Under the pieces are notes generated by a model that was given only the letters and a program-made list of their open reading frames with translations, had not been told where the DNA came from and made no database searches. 43,017 nucleotides of DNA from Syntrophobacteraceae bacterium (GTDB lineage: Bacteria > Desulfobacterota > Syntrophobacteria > Syntrophobacterales > Syntrophobacteraceae), in the NCBI GenBank assembly GCA_031292195.1, contig JARLHP010000279.1, positions 1 through 43,017 on the forward strand, in the 5' to 3' direction. This document shows positions 25,411 to 32,553 of the stretch, in pieces (the first letter of the stretch is position 1; every line of letters starts with the position of its first letter). A program made the position numbers and the translations under genes.

Positions 25411-25570
25411 ATACGAAGTTACGTTCAAGCGGGGCCGCCGCCTCCCGGGATGCGGTACAGATGGGTTTCACTGCGTTTCACCCATCCTGCAGCGGCTCTC
25501 GACGGGCTGGCGTAGGATGGGTGGAGCGGAAGCGCAACCCATCAGGTAAGTCTTGAACGCAACCTGGTAT
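25411..25570 (+). repeat. MITE-like palindromic element, copy D (complete)
   Basis: The left end is ATACGAAGTTACGTTCAAG and the right end CTTGAACGCAACCTGGTAT. It shares the core palindrome but has a different left spacer (GCGGGGCCGCCGCCTCC) than copy C. It has the same orientation as copy C, 146 bases away. Confidence 0.88.
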
Positions 25571-25637
25571 CAATCTCCCAGCCTCGGTTTTTCAGTGAAG
25601 CTTTCCCTCCGCGTCTCTGCGTCTCCGCGGTGGATTT

Positions 25638-26138
25638 TCAATTTGCCCCTGACTCCGTTTGCGCCCCGTGTTCGCAGGGGCGCAAAAATTCCAGTTCTTC
25701 GGCCAGCGCGGGTCTTACAAGTACCACGGTGACGTTGTAGTGCAGGTCTTTTCCCGCCAGAGGATGGTTATAGTCCAGCGTAATGGTCGAATCCGTCTTT
25801 TGGCGCACAAAGTAACTGTACTGGGAGCCGGTGCCGTTGTTTTTGGCTATGACCCATTTGCCGGCCACAAGGTCTTGGCCGGCGGGAAATTCGGAAAGTG
25901 TATAGGTCTTTACCTGCTCCTCGTCGTGTTCGCCAAATGCATGGGCGGCGGGGATGATCACTTCTTTGCGCGCTCCCTGCTCAAGACCGGTGAGAGCTTC
26001 TTCCAGGGCCGCAATGAGCTGGTTGTACCCCACTACGAAATTCATGGACGCAGGTTCATCTTCGCCTTTTACGTAGGAGCCGTCATTTAGCTTCAGACTG
26101 TATTCGATTACCACAAAGCTGTTTTGGGCAATTTTCAT
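25638..26138 (-). CDS. FKBP-type peptidyl-prolyl isomerase, SlyD-like
   Basis: The 166-residue protein isomerises prolyl bonds and probably acts as a chaperone. The FKBP half-sites flank an inserted flap domain as in SlyD: SFVVIEYSLKLNDGSYVKGE and NFVVGYNQLIAALEEALTGL at the N-terminus, AHAFGEHDEEQV leading into the flap, then TLDYNHPLAGKDLHYNVTVV near the end. There is no signal peptide, and the His-rich metal-binding tail of E. coli SlyD is missing, so nickel delivery is not indicated. GAGG precedes ATG 26138. It follows the TPR gene on the same strand after 32 bases, and the pair is divergent from the dsr genes. Confidence 0.93.
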   Translation of the reverse strand: MKIAQNSFVVIEYSLKLNDGSYVKGEDEPASMNFVVGYNQLIAALEEALTGLEQGARKEVIIPAAHAFGEHDEEQVKTYTLSEFPAGQDLVAGKWVIAKNNGTGSQYSYFVRQKTDSTITLDYNHPLAGKDLHYNVTVVLVRPALAEELEFLRPCEHGAQTESGAN

Positions 26139-26170
26139 CTCTGCCTCGTTATTTCTGTGTTTTTACCCCG

Positions 26171-26776
26171 TTACTCTTGATTGGGCGTATAGCCCAGTTC
26201 CTTGGCCGCGCGAGCGTGTTCCTCCGCTTCCTCTTCTTTGCCCAGGGCATAAAGAGCGACCGACAGGTTGAAGTGAGCGGCGCCGGTCGATACACCATCC
26301 TGCAGCATTTTTCGGGAGAGTTCGGCGGAGTCTTCCAATTGGTCCGCCGCGATGTAGGCGGCGGCGAGCAACTGGTAGGCCCTGGCTGAACCGGGCATGA
26401 GTTCCAGTGCCCTTTTGCCGTGTATCACCGCTTTGTCCGGTTTGCCGTCGCGAAGATATCCGAAGGCCAGGTTGCTGTGAGCGGGGCCAAGATCGGGATT
26501 AATTTCCAGCGCTTTTATATTTGCCTCAATGCTCTTTTCCGGTTCGCTGTCCGCGTAGAGGCCGCCAAGATTGACATAGGCCTCGGCCAGATTGGGCTCG
26601 CACTCCAGAGACTGCTTGAATTCGGAGATGGCCTCGGCGGGCAAACCCTTGTGAGCGTAGGCCAGACCCAGATTGTAGTGCAGGGTCGCGGACTGCGGTT
26701 CGAATGCCAGCCGCTCTTTGAGAAACTTGATGTAGAGATTGAGTTTAGCATTGGTTTCATGGCCGGTATTTGTCAT
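26171..26776 (-). CDS. Tetratricopeptide repeat protein
   Basis: The 201-residue soluble protein is made of about five TPR units: ATLHYNLGLAYAHKGLPAEA, AEAYVNLGGLYADSEPEKSI, GPAHSNLAFGYLRDGKPDKA, ARAYQLLAAAYIAADQLEDS and AHFNLSVALYALGKEEEAEE. It has no signal peptide or catalytic domain, so it most likely scaffolds protein contacts in the cytoplasm. AAGGAG precedes ATG 26776. It is divergent from dsrD across 388 bases and precedes the FKBP isomerase. A role in assembly of the large multi-subunit sulfite reductase is an attractive but unproven inference from location. Confidence 0.9.
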   Translation of the reverse strand: MTNTGHETNAKLNLYIKFLKERLAFEPQSATLHYNLGLAYAHKGLPAEAISEFKQSLECEPNLAEAYVNLGGLYADSEPEKSIEANIKALEINPDLGPAHSNLAFGYLRDGKPDKAVIHGKRALELMPGSARAYQLLAAAYIAADQLEDSAELSRKMLQDGVSTGAAHFNLSVALYALGKEEEAEEHARAAKELGYTPNQE

Positions 26777-27025
26777 TGTGTTTTTTTTCTCCTTAGGGTA
26801 TATAGCCTGGATTCGAATAAAAAGTGCGGAAAACCCTGAAATTCATGGACCTTCCGCTAAGGGGCTCAGCCCGGTTGCCTGTTTGCCGCCTCTTGGAGGC
26901 GTAAAACAAAGCATTCTAACTCAAGGGGGCCTTGTTGAAAAGCTTTTCAGTGTTTCCAAGCGGCCGTAGCGCCGTCCTCATTTTATCCAAGACTTTGATG
27001 GTTCTGAAATATCGGGATTTTTTAA

Positions 27026-27054
27026 TTGACAAAGGATTTCCCCGGAGTTAATTG
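27026..27054 (+). promoter_or_regulatory. Candidate promoter of the dsr genes
   Basis: TTGACA (27026-27031), a 17-base spacer and TAATTG (27049-27054) form a good sigma-70 pattern in the 388-base divergent region. It lies directly upstream of the leader hairpin at 27066. No other convincing promoter was seen on the plus strand of this gap. Confidence 0.6.
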
Positions 27055-27065
27055 GCGACAGGACC

Positions 27066-27137
27066 AAGGGGGCCGGTACAGGCCCGTGCAGATATAGACT
27101 CCAAGCTGGGGGTTGCGGTGATGGCCCCCTTTTATTC
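27066..27137 (+). promoter_or_regulatory. Leader hairpin with T-run before dsrD (possible attenuator)
   Basis: AAGGGGGCC (27066-27074) pairs perfectly with GGCCCCCTT (27123-27131), enclosing 48 bases, and is followed by TTATT. Inside, GGCC-GGTACA-GGCC (27071-27084) overlaps the left arm and could form an alternative, mutually exclusive hairpin. This looks like a terminator/antiterminator arrangement within the transcript leader. No known riboswitch class was recognised. Confidence 0.5.
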
Positions 27138-27164
27138 AGGCTAACGGCACAGGAGACCAAAAAA

Positions 27165-27401
27165 ATGTACGAGGAAGCCAAAGACAAAATCATCGAATAT
27201 GTGAAGCAGCAGAAAAAAAGCAAACTTTATTTCAACGATCTTTGCAAGGCCGTTCCGGAAATCAAGATGATGCAGGCCAAAAAGGTCGTGAACGAACTGA
27301 TCACCGAAGGAAAGCTGAAGTACTGGTCGAGTGGCAGCACGACGATGTACATGCTACCCAGTGAAGGCGATGTAGCGAAAGAAGAAGAGGGAATGAATTA
27401 A
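27165..27401 (+). CDS. dsrD: DsrD, activator of dissimilatory sulfite reductase
   Basis: The 78-residue protein has the features of DsrD: a helical N-terminus followed by FYFND-like LYFNDLCKAVPEIKMMQAKK, the winged-helix body, and the diagnostic WSSGSTTMY near the C-terminus with an acidic tail. DsrD is a marker of reductive sulfur metabolism and stimulates sulfite reduction by DsrAB. The AGGAGACC ribosome site precedes ATG 27165. In most sulfate reducers dsrD follows dsrB; here it lies 183 bases before dsrA, with a candidate promoter and leader hairpin upstream. The gap to dsrA contains no gene. Confidence 0.95.
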   Translation: MYEEAKDKIIEYVKQQKKSKLYFNDLCKAVPEIKMMQAKKVVNELITEGKLKYWSSGSTTMYMLPSEGDVAKEEEGMN

Positions 27402-27584
27402 CCCTGCCCTTCCAAACCTGCCGATGAGTTCTTTCCATTGGGTATTTGCACCACCACCGGAAATCGAGATATCCGAGGGAGAAATGCGCATTGCGAAAGG
27501 GAGGTGAGGAAAAGTTACCCGACGGGTCCTGTGGCAAATCGTGTAAGAGTGGAAGTCTAAAGTGACACTAACGGAGGTAAACGA

Positions 27585-28859
27585 ATGGCGCTGAAACACG
27601 CAACCCCTATGCTTGACGAGCTGGAAAAGGGCCCATGGCCTAGCTTCGTAAGTGATGTGAAGAGACTGGCGGTCAAAGGCAATAAGATGTGTGAAGATTG
27701 GCTTGGCCTGATGGAGTTGTCCTTCCAGGAAAAAGAAGGTCACTGGAAACACGGCGGTATCGTCGGTGTTTTCGGATACGGCGGAGGCGTTATCGGCCGG
27801 TATTGCGACCGTCCCGACCTTTTCCCCAATGTGGCCCATTTCCATACCATGCGCGTAAACCAGCCTGCGAGCAAGTACTACACCTCGGACATTCTGCGCA
27901 AAATTTGCGACATTTGGGACGCAAAAGGCAGCGGTTTGACCAACATGCACGGGTCCACCGGTGATATCGTTTTGCTGGGGACCACCACCGATCAGCTGGA
28001 GCCTATCTTTTATGAACTGACCCATGATCTGAAAATGGATCTGGGCGGCTCGGGCTCCAACCTGAGAAGCCCCGAAGGCTGCCTCGGAATGTCGCGTTGT
28101 GAATGGGCCTGCATCAACACCCAGGACATCATTTACGACCTGACGCAGGAATTCCAGGATGCTCTTCACCGGCCGATGTTCCCCTATAAGTTCAAGTTCA
28201 AGTCCTCCGGTTGCCCGATGGACTGCGTGGCGGCCATCGCCCGCGCCGATTGCTCCATCATCGGGACCTGGCGCGACGATATTCGCATCGACCAGGACGC
28301 TGTCAGCGCCTACATCGGCGGCGAAATCGTTCCGCACGGCGGAGCCGGCGGCGCGCGCAAAGATTTCGATATCAAGGCTGAAGTGATCGATCTTTGCCCC
28401 ACCAAGTGCATGGAAGTAAACGGAAAAACCCTGAAAATTTACAACGAAGACTGCGTGCGCTGCATGCATTGTATCCGCGTTATGCCCCGTGCGCTTCGTC
28501 CCGGCCTCGATACAGGCGCGACGATCCTCATGGGCGCAAAGGCCCCGATTCTCGAGGGTGCGCAGCTTTCGAGCGTTATCATTCCGTTTATCAAAATGGA
28601 ATCGCCCTACACCGAGTTCAAGGAATATGTCGAAAAAGTGTGGGATTGGTGGATGGAAAACGGCAAGAACCGTGAACGCCTCGGTGAAACCATCCAGCGC
28701 CTCAGCCTGCGCGAATTCCTCAAGGCCGTCGAGTTGGAACCCGATCCACGCATGGTGAATACTCCCAGATACAACCCCTACATTTTCTACGATCCAGCGG
28801 GTGTCCCCGGCGGTTGGGACCATGACGCGGTTGAATATCGTAAACGGCATCAGGCTTAG
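27585..28859 (+). CDS. dsrA: Dissimilatory sulfite reductase alpha subunit DsrA
   Basis: With DsrB this subunit forms the alpha2beta2 enzyme that reduces sulfite, passing the product to DsrC as a trisulfide. The siroheme-coupled [4Fe-4S] ligands are visible as C166-x5-C172 (GCLGMSRCEW) and C210-x3-C214 (SSGCPMDC). A second cluster domain follows, with C271PTKC275 and C290VRCMHC296IRVMP. The length of 424 residues is normal for the family. GGAGG precedes ATG 27585. dsrB begins 12 bases after the stop, so the two are cotranscribed. All catalytic cysteines are retained, which indicates a functional reductive-type enzyme. Confidence 0.99.
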   Translation: MALKHATPMLDELEKGPWPSFVSDVKRLAVKGNKMCEDWLGLMELSFQEKEGHWKHGGIVGVFGYGGGVIGRYCDRPDLFPNVAHFHTMRVNQPASKYYTSDILRKICDIWDAKGSGLTNMHGSTGDIVLLGTTTDQLEPIFYELTHDLKMDLGGSGSNLRSPEGCLGMSRCEWACINTQDIIYDLTQEFQDALHRPMFPYKFKFKSSGCPMDCVAAIARADCSIIGTWRDDIRIDQDAVSAYIGGEIVPHGGAGGARKDFDIKAEVIDLCPTKCMEVNGKTLKIYNEDCVRCMHCIRVMPRALRPGLDTGATILMGAKAPILEGAQLSSVIIPFIKMESPYTEFKEYVEKVWDWWMENGKNRERLGETIQRLSLREFLKAVELEPDPRMVNTPRYNPYIFYDPAGVPGGWDHDAVEYRKRHQA

Positions 28860-28871
28860 GAGGTGTGAAAA

Positions 28872-29972
28872 ATGGCTTTTGATCCAAACAATGTGATGCA
28901 AGATCGAATCACGGATATTGGTCCACCGAAATATGACATGTACTTCCCGCAGGTCATCAAAGATAATTTCGGTAAGTGGAAGTTCCACGAAATCCTGGAG
29001 CCCGGCGTACTGATGCACGTTTCGGAGTCCGGCGCGGCGATTTACTCGGTTCGTGTAGGTTCCGCCCGTCTGATCAGCACCGAATACATCCGCGAAGTGT
29101 GCTCCATCGCCGATAAGTACTGCGACGGGCACATGAGATGGACCACCAGGAACAACATTGAATTCCTGGTGAGCGACAAGGCGAAGCTGCAACCTCTGCT
29201 GACCGATCTGCGCGGAAGAGGTAACTGGTTCCCCATCGGCGGTACCGGAAACAGCATCACCAATATCGTTCACACCCAGGGTTGGGCGCACTGCCACACG
29301 CCGGCCATCGACGCCTCCGGCGTTGTAAAGGCGGTTATGGACGAGCTGTTCGACTATTTCGGCAGCCACAAGCTGCCCGCGCAGGTCCGCATCGCTCTGG
29401 CCTGCTGCCTGAATATGTGCGGCGCTGTTCACTGCTCGGATATCTCTATCCTGGGCGTGCACAGAAAACCGCCTTTCGTCGAAAATGAACGCGTTCAGAA
29501 CGTATGCGAGATTCCTCTGGTAATCGCCGCATGCCCGACCGCGGCCATCAAGCCCAAGAAATTCGGCGAGCGCAAAAGCGTCGAGATCAACAACAGCCGC
29601 TGCATGTTCTGCGGAAACTGCTACACCATGTGTCCGGCCCTTCCTCTGGCTGATGCGGAAGGCGACGGTATCGCTCTGTGGGTTGGCGGCAAGGTTTCCA
29701 ACGTTAAATCGGCCCCGATGTTCTCGAAGCTGGCTGTTCCCTACATTCCCAACGAACCGCCCAGATGGCCCACCACGGTCCAGACGATCAAAAAGATCGT
29801 CGAGGCCTACGCTGAAGGTGGACGCCGTTATGAAAGAGTCGGCGAGTGGATCAACCGCATCGGTTGGGAACGATTCTTTGAAAAGACCGGTCTCGAGTTC
29901 AATCATGAGCACATTGACGATTACCGTCTGGCCATGACCACCTGGAGAACGACAACGCAGTTCAAGTTCTAG
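28872..29972 (+). CDS. dsrB: Dissimilatory sulfite reductase beta subunit DsrB
   Basis: This is the catalytic partner of DsrA, 366 residues. The cysteines of the siroheme-coupled cluster appear as C141 (GWAHCHTP) and the C178-C179-x3-C183 group ([15 protein letters not shown]). The ferredoxin-like insert carries C221 (IAACPTAAI) and C244[10 protein letters not shown]254P. The start ATG 28872 has TAGGAGGTG at ideal spacing. The gene lies directly after dsrA and before the siroheme amidase gene, from which it is separated by about 110 bases of purine-rich, repetitive-looking sequence. The family position (bacterial reductive type) is supported by the dsrD and true dsrC genes nearby. Confidence 0.99.
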   Translation: MAFDPNNVMQDRITDIGPPKYDMYFPQVIKDNFGKWKFHEILEPGVLMHVSESGAAIYSVRVGSARLISTEYIREVCSIADKYCDGHMRWTTRNNIEFLVSDKAKLQPLLTDLRGRGNWFPIGGTGNSITNIVHTQGWAHCHTPAIDASGVVKAVMDELFDYFGSHKLPAQVRIALACCLNMCGAVHCSDISILGVHRKPPFVENERVQNVCEIPLVIAACPTAAIKPKKFGERKSVEINNSRCMFCGNCYTMCPALPLADAEGDGIALWVGGKVSNVKSAPMFSKLAVPYIPNEPPRWPTTVQTIKKIVEAYAEGGRRYERVGEWINRIGWERFFEKTGLEFNHEHIDDYRLAMTTWRTTTQFKF

Positions 29973-30081
29973 AAGTTCTGGAGCGGGTAGCGAGGAGCGG
30001 GTAGCGGGAAGTGGGGATGATTGCACTTTGTCTCCGGCTTCCTGCTCCATGCTCCCTGCTTCTTGCTTCGAGGTTTTTTGT

Positions 30082-31548
30082 ATGGAATTAAAAAGATCGC
30101 GCCTCCTGATTGCGGGCATGCGCGGCGGGGCCGGCAAAACGGTTGTTACGCTGGGGCTTGCTGCCGCATGGAAGAAAAGCTTCGGGCTGCGTATCTCCGT
30201 GTTCAAAAAAGGCCCCGATTATATCGACGCCGGCTGGCTTAGCGCCGCCTCGGGCGGGGCCTGTTACAACCTCGACCAGTTTCTCATGACGTCCGAGCAG
30301 ATCGTCAGCTCTTTTGGAGTGCGCTCTGCCGGAAGCGACGTCAGCCTGATCGAGGGAAACCGTGGAATCCACGACGGTGTCGATGCCAAAGGCAGCTATT
30401 CGACCGCCGAGTTGGCCAAGCTTCTGGCCTGTCCGGTGGTTCTGGTGGTTGACGGCTCCAAGGTGACGCGCACGGCGGCCGCGATGGTCATGGGATGCCA
30501 GAAGCTCGATGAAGGCGTCAATATTGCCGCGGTCGTTTTGAACCAGGTGTCCGGGAAAAGGCACGAAACCGTGCTCAGGCAATCGATAGAACAGTGCTGC
30601 GGGATACCGGTGCTGGGAGTGATTCCTCGGCAAACCCGGAACTTTTTCCCCGAGAGGCATCTGGGGTTGGTTCCGGCCGTGGAAGCCGACGATGTGCTGG
30701 AAGCTGTTGCGGCTGCCGCGGATGTCATGAGCCGGCATCTCGACCTTCCGGCCTTGTGGGATTTGGCACAGGGTGCTTCGCCCGTCGCCTGTCCCGTGGT
30801 GTCGGGTATGGACACCGCCCGGGATGCGGTCCGGGGGATCAGGATTGGAGTGGTCCGGGATTCCGCGTTTCAGTTCTACTACCCTGAGAACTTTGAAGCC
30901 CTCCAAGCCAATGGCGCCTCTCTTGTCTGGATCTCCAGCCTGGAGAACGCTCCTTTACCCGAGATCGACGCTCTTTATATTGGGGGCGGCTTTCCGGAAA
31001 CACATCTGGAAAAGCTTTCCGCAAACCACGTCTTTCTCGATTCACTCAGGTCCGCCATTGAGGCCGGCTTGCCGGTCTATGCCGAATGTGGCGGCCTGAT
31101 GTTTTTATGCCGTGGGATTCGCCGCGGGGAGGGGCTTTTCCCCATGGTCGGCGTCTTTCCTTTCGAAGTGGCTCTTGGGGTAAGGCCCCAGGGGCATGGC
31201 TACACCATGATGCGTTGCGTGGGCGCCAATCCCTTTTTCCCGGTGGGGACGGTCCTGAGAGGACATGAATTCCACTATTCGGGAGTTGCCGGCTGTATCG
31301 ATCCCGGGTCTTTCCCCTTCGCCTTTAAATTGGAGAAAGGGCACGGTGTCGTAGCTGGTTGGGACGGTTTGTGCTATAAGAATGTTCTTGCATCATATTC
31401 GCACCTTCACGCCGTGGGCAACGAGACTTGGGCCCGTTCGGTGGTGGAGGCGGCGGTATCGTTCAAGAGGCTTAAAGCAACGATTTCTGTTGATTCCGGG
31501 CGGGACGTTGTCCGGCCGGAATCCCGAAGCTTACCTGTGGTCTATTGA
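30082..31548 (+). CDS. dsrN: Glutamine-dependent siroheme/cobyrinate amidase (DsrN; CbiA family)
   Basis: The 488-residue protein has the two-domain structure of cobyrinate a,c-diamide synthase: an N-terminal ATP-dependent synthetase domain with P-loop GMRGGAGKTVVTLGLAAAW and the LIEGNRGIHDG motif, then a class-I glutamine amidotransferase domain with nucleophile cysteine in PVYAECGGLMFLCRG and a late YSHLHAVGN. Next to dsrAB and dsrC this family is called DsrN and amidates siroheme to siroamide, the cofactor found in several sulfite reductases. It may also serve B12 synthesis. The start ATG 30082 has CGAGG eight bases upstream; the longer frame from 30028 lacks a ribosome site. The C-terminal 30 residues look variable. 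Confidence 0.93.
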   Translation: MELKRSRLLIAGMRGGAGKTVVTLGLAAAWKKSFGLRISVFKKGPDYIDAGWLSAASGGACYNLDQFLMTSEQIVSSFGVRSAGSDVSLIEGNRGIHDGVDAKGSYSTAELAKLLACPVVLVVDGSKVTRTAAAMVMGCQKLDEGVNIAAVVLNQVSGKRHETVLRQSIEQCCGIPVLGVIPRQTRNFFPERHLGLVPAVEADDVLEAVAAAADVMSRHLDLPALWDLAQGASPVACPVVSGMDTARDAVRGIRIGVVRDSAFQFYYPENFEALQANGASLVWISSLENAPLPEIDALYIGGGFPETHLEKLSANHVFLDSLRSAIEAGLPVYAECGGLMFLCRGIRRGEGLFPMVGVFPFEVALGVRPQGHGYTMMRCVGANPFFPVGTVLRGHEFHYSGVAGCIDPGSFPFAFKLEKGHGVVAGWDGLCYKNVLASYSHLHAVGNETWARSVVEAAVSFKRLKATISVDSGRDVVRPESRSLPVVY

Positions 31549-31561
31549 AGGAGGACAATTG

Positions 31562-31879
31562 ATGGGCCAGATCGAATTTAAAGGCAAAACTTTCGAAGTA
31601 GACGAGGACGGCTTTATTGCCAGCTTCGACGCATGGACTACTGAGTGGGTCGACTATGTAAAGACCTCCGAAGGTATCTCGGACCTGACCGATGAGCACT
31701 GGCAAGTGATCCATGTTCTGCAGGACTACTACCGCAAGCACGGAATCGCTCCTATGGTCCGCATTCTGACCAAGGTCACCGGATACAAGCTCAAGTACAT
31801 CTACGAGCTGTTCCCATCGGGACCGGGCAAGGGCGCTTGTAAGATGGCCGGTTTGCCTAAGCCTACCGGTTGCGTCTAG
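31562..31879 (+). CDS. dsrC: Sulfur-carrier protein DsrC
   Basis: DsrC is the cosubstrate of DsrAB: sulfite-derived sulfur becomes a trisulfide between its two C-terminal cysteines, which is then reduced by membrane complexes. The 105-residue protein ends KGACKMAGLPKPTGCV, with both cysteines present (C93 and the penultimate C104, ten residues between). That distinguishes a true DsrC from RspA/TusE-like relatives. The body shows IEFKGKTFEVDEDGF and DEHWQVIHVLQDYYRKHGIA. GGAGG precedes ATG 31562, 13 bases after the amidase stop; a longer frame to 31382 overlaps that gene and is not used. Translation is probably coupled to the amidase gene. Confidence 0.98.
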   Translation: MGQIEFKGKTFEVDEDGFIASFDAWTTEWVDYVKTSEGISDLTDEHWQVIHVLQDYYRKHGIAPMVRILTKVTGYKLKYIYELFPSGPGKGACKMAGLPKPTGCV

Positions 31880-32246
31880 TCGCTCGCTATCGATTTAGAG
31901 CGTGATGGTCTTTTGGCGGGAGCATATTTTCCCGCCGAAAGACCTCGCGGTCTGTCAATTCTGGGATATACAGGTTTGTTTCCGCCCTCTGGTAATCGCC
32001 GCCTTTTGAGTCCCCCGGATCACGTTAAGCTGCCCGTGTGTGTAGCTTCCGTCTCTTTTGGTTGTAGGCCTACCGTGTGCAGCCGTTCAGGTTTTACCCG
32101 GTCTGCCCATCTCGCTATTTCCGGCTTGACTTTACCTTTGGTTGGGGGTACGAAAAGGCGTGCCGACCAGCGGAAACAATGGAATTGACAGAAATTCCTG
32201 ATAGAGCGGTTGTTTTTGAATTCCATAAAACCTAGTGGAGGAAGAA
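31880..32246 (+). other. Gap between dsrC and ferredoxin, with a long hairpin
   Basis: A stem GGTCTTT-T-GGCGGGA pairs with TCCCGCC-G-AAAGACC (31907-31944) with one mismatch and a short loop. No T-run follows, so it may stabilise the abundant dsrC message or act as a weak terminator. The rest (31945-32240) has no gene or recognised RNA. Confidence 0.6.
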
Positions 32247-32435
32247 ATGAGCTTCAAAGTTACGGTTGACAAAGACAAGTGCACTGGTGACGCCGAATGC
32301 GTGGATGTATGCCCCGTGGATGTATACGAGCTTGTCGACGGCAAAGCCGAAGCGGTAAACGAAGACGAGTGCCTCGGCTGTGAAAGCTGCGTCGAAGTTT
32401 GCGAACAGGGCGCTATCGTGGTGGAAGAAATCTAG
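32247..32435 (+). CDS. Ferredoxin with CxxDxxC cluster-I motif
   Basis: The 62-residue protein binds two iron-sulfur clusters. The second motif is the standard C42-x2-C45-x2-C48-x3-C52. The first is C12-x2-D15-x2-C18-x3-C22-P, with aspartate in place of the second cysteine. In characterised cases (Desulfovibrio africanus ferredoxin III and Pyrococcus furiosus ferredoxin) this gives a cluster that converts between [3Fe-4S] and [4Fe-4S]. The fourth residue after cluster II is glutamate (CEQGAIVV) rather than proline. GGAGGAAG precedes ATG 32247. It follows dsrC by 367 bases and ends at a strong terminator, making it the last gene of the region and a plausible electron carrier for sulfite reduction. 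Confidence 0.96.
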   Translation: MSFKVTVDKDKCTGDAECVDVCPVDVYELVDGKAEAVNEDECLGCESCVEVCEQGAIVVEEI

Positions 32436-32478
32436 TTTCCTTTTTCCCGTCGTTTCGACGGGGGCTTGGGAAATGAGG

Positions 32479-32514
32479 GCCGCCTGCTCCATCGGAGCAG
32501 GCGGCTTTTCTTTT
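32479..32514 (+). terminator. Terminator at the end of the dsr region
   Basis: GCCGCCTGCTCC-ATC-GGAGCAGGCGGC, a perfect 12-bp stem (32479-32505), is followed by TTTTCTTTT. Confidence 0.96.
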
Positions 32515-32553
32515 GGCAGTGAGTGCGGATTAGTGGAACGCCGATCTGGAGAA

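Noticed and set aside
27354..30206. 950-codon open frame antisense to dsrD-dsrA-dsrB
   Set aside because: It is the complement of proven dsr genes; codon bias of GC-rich genes commonly leaves such frames, and the translation has no family features.
31880..32246. Possible small gene or tRNA between dsrC and ferredoxin
   Set aside because: No cloverleaf, no ribosome site with a credible frame; only one hairpin stands out.
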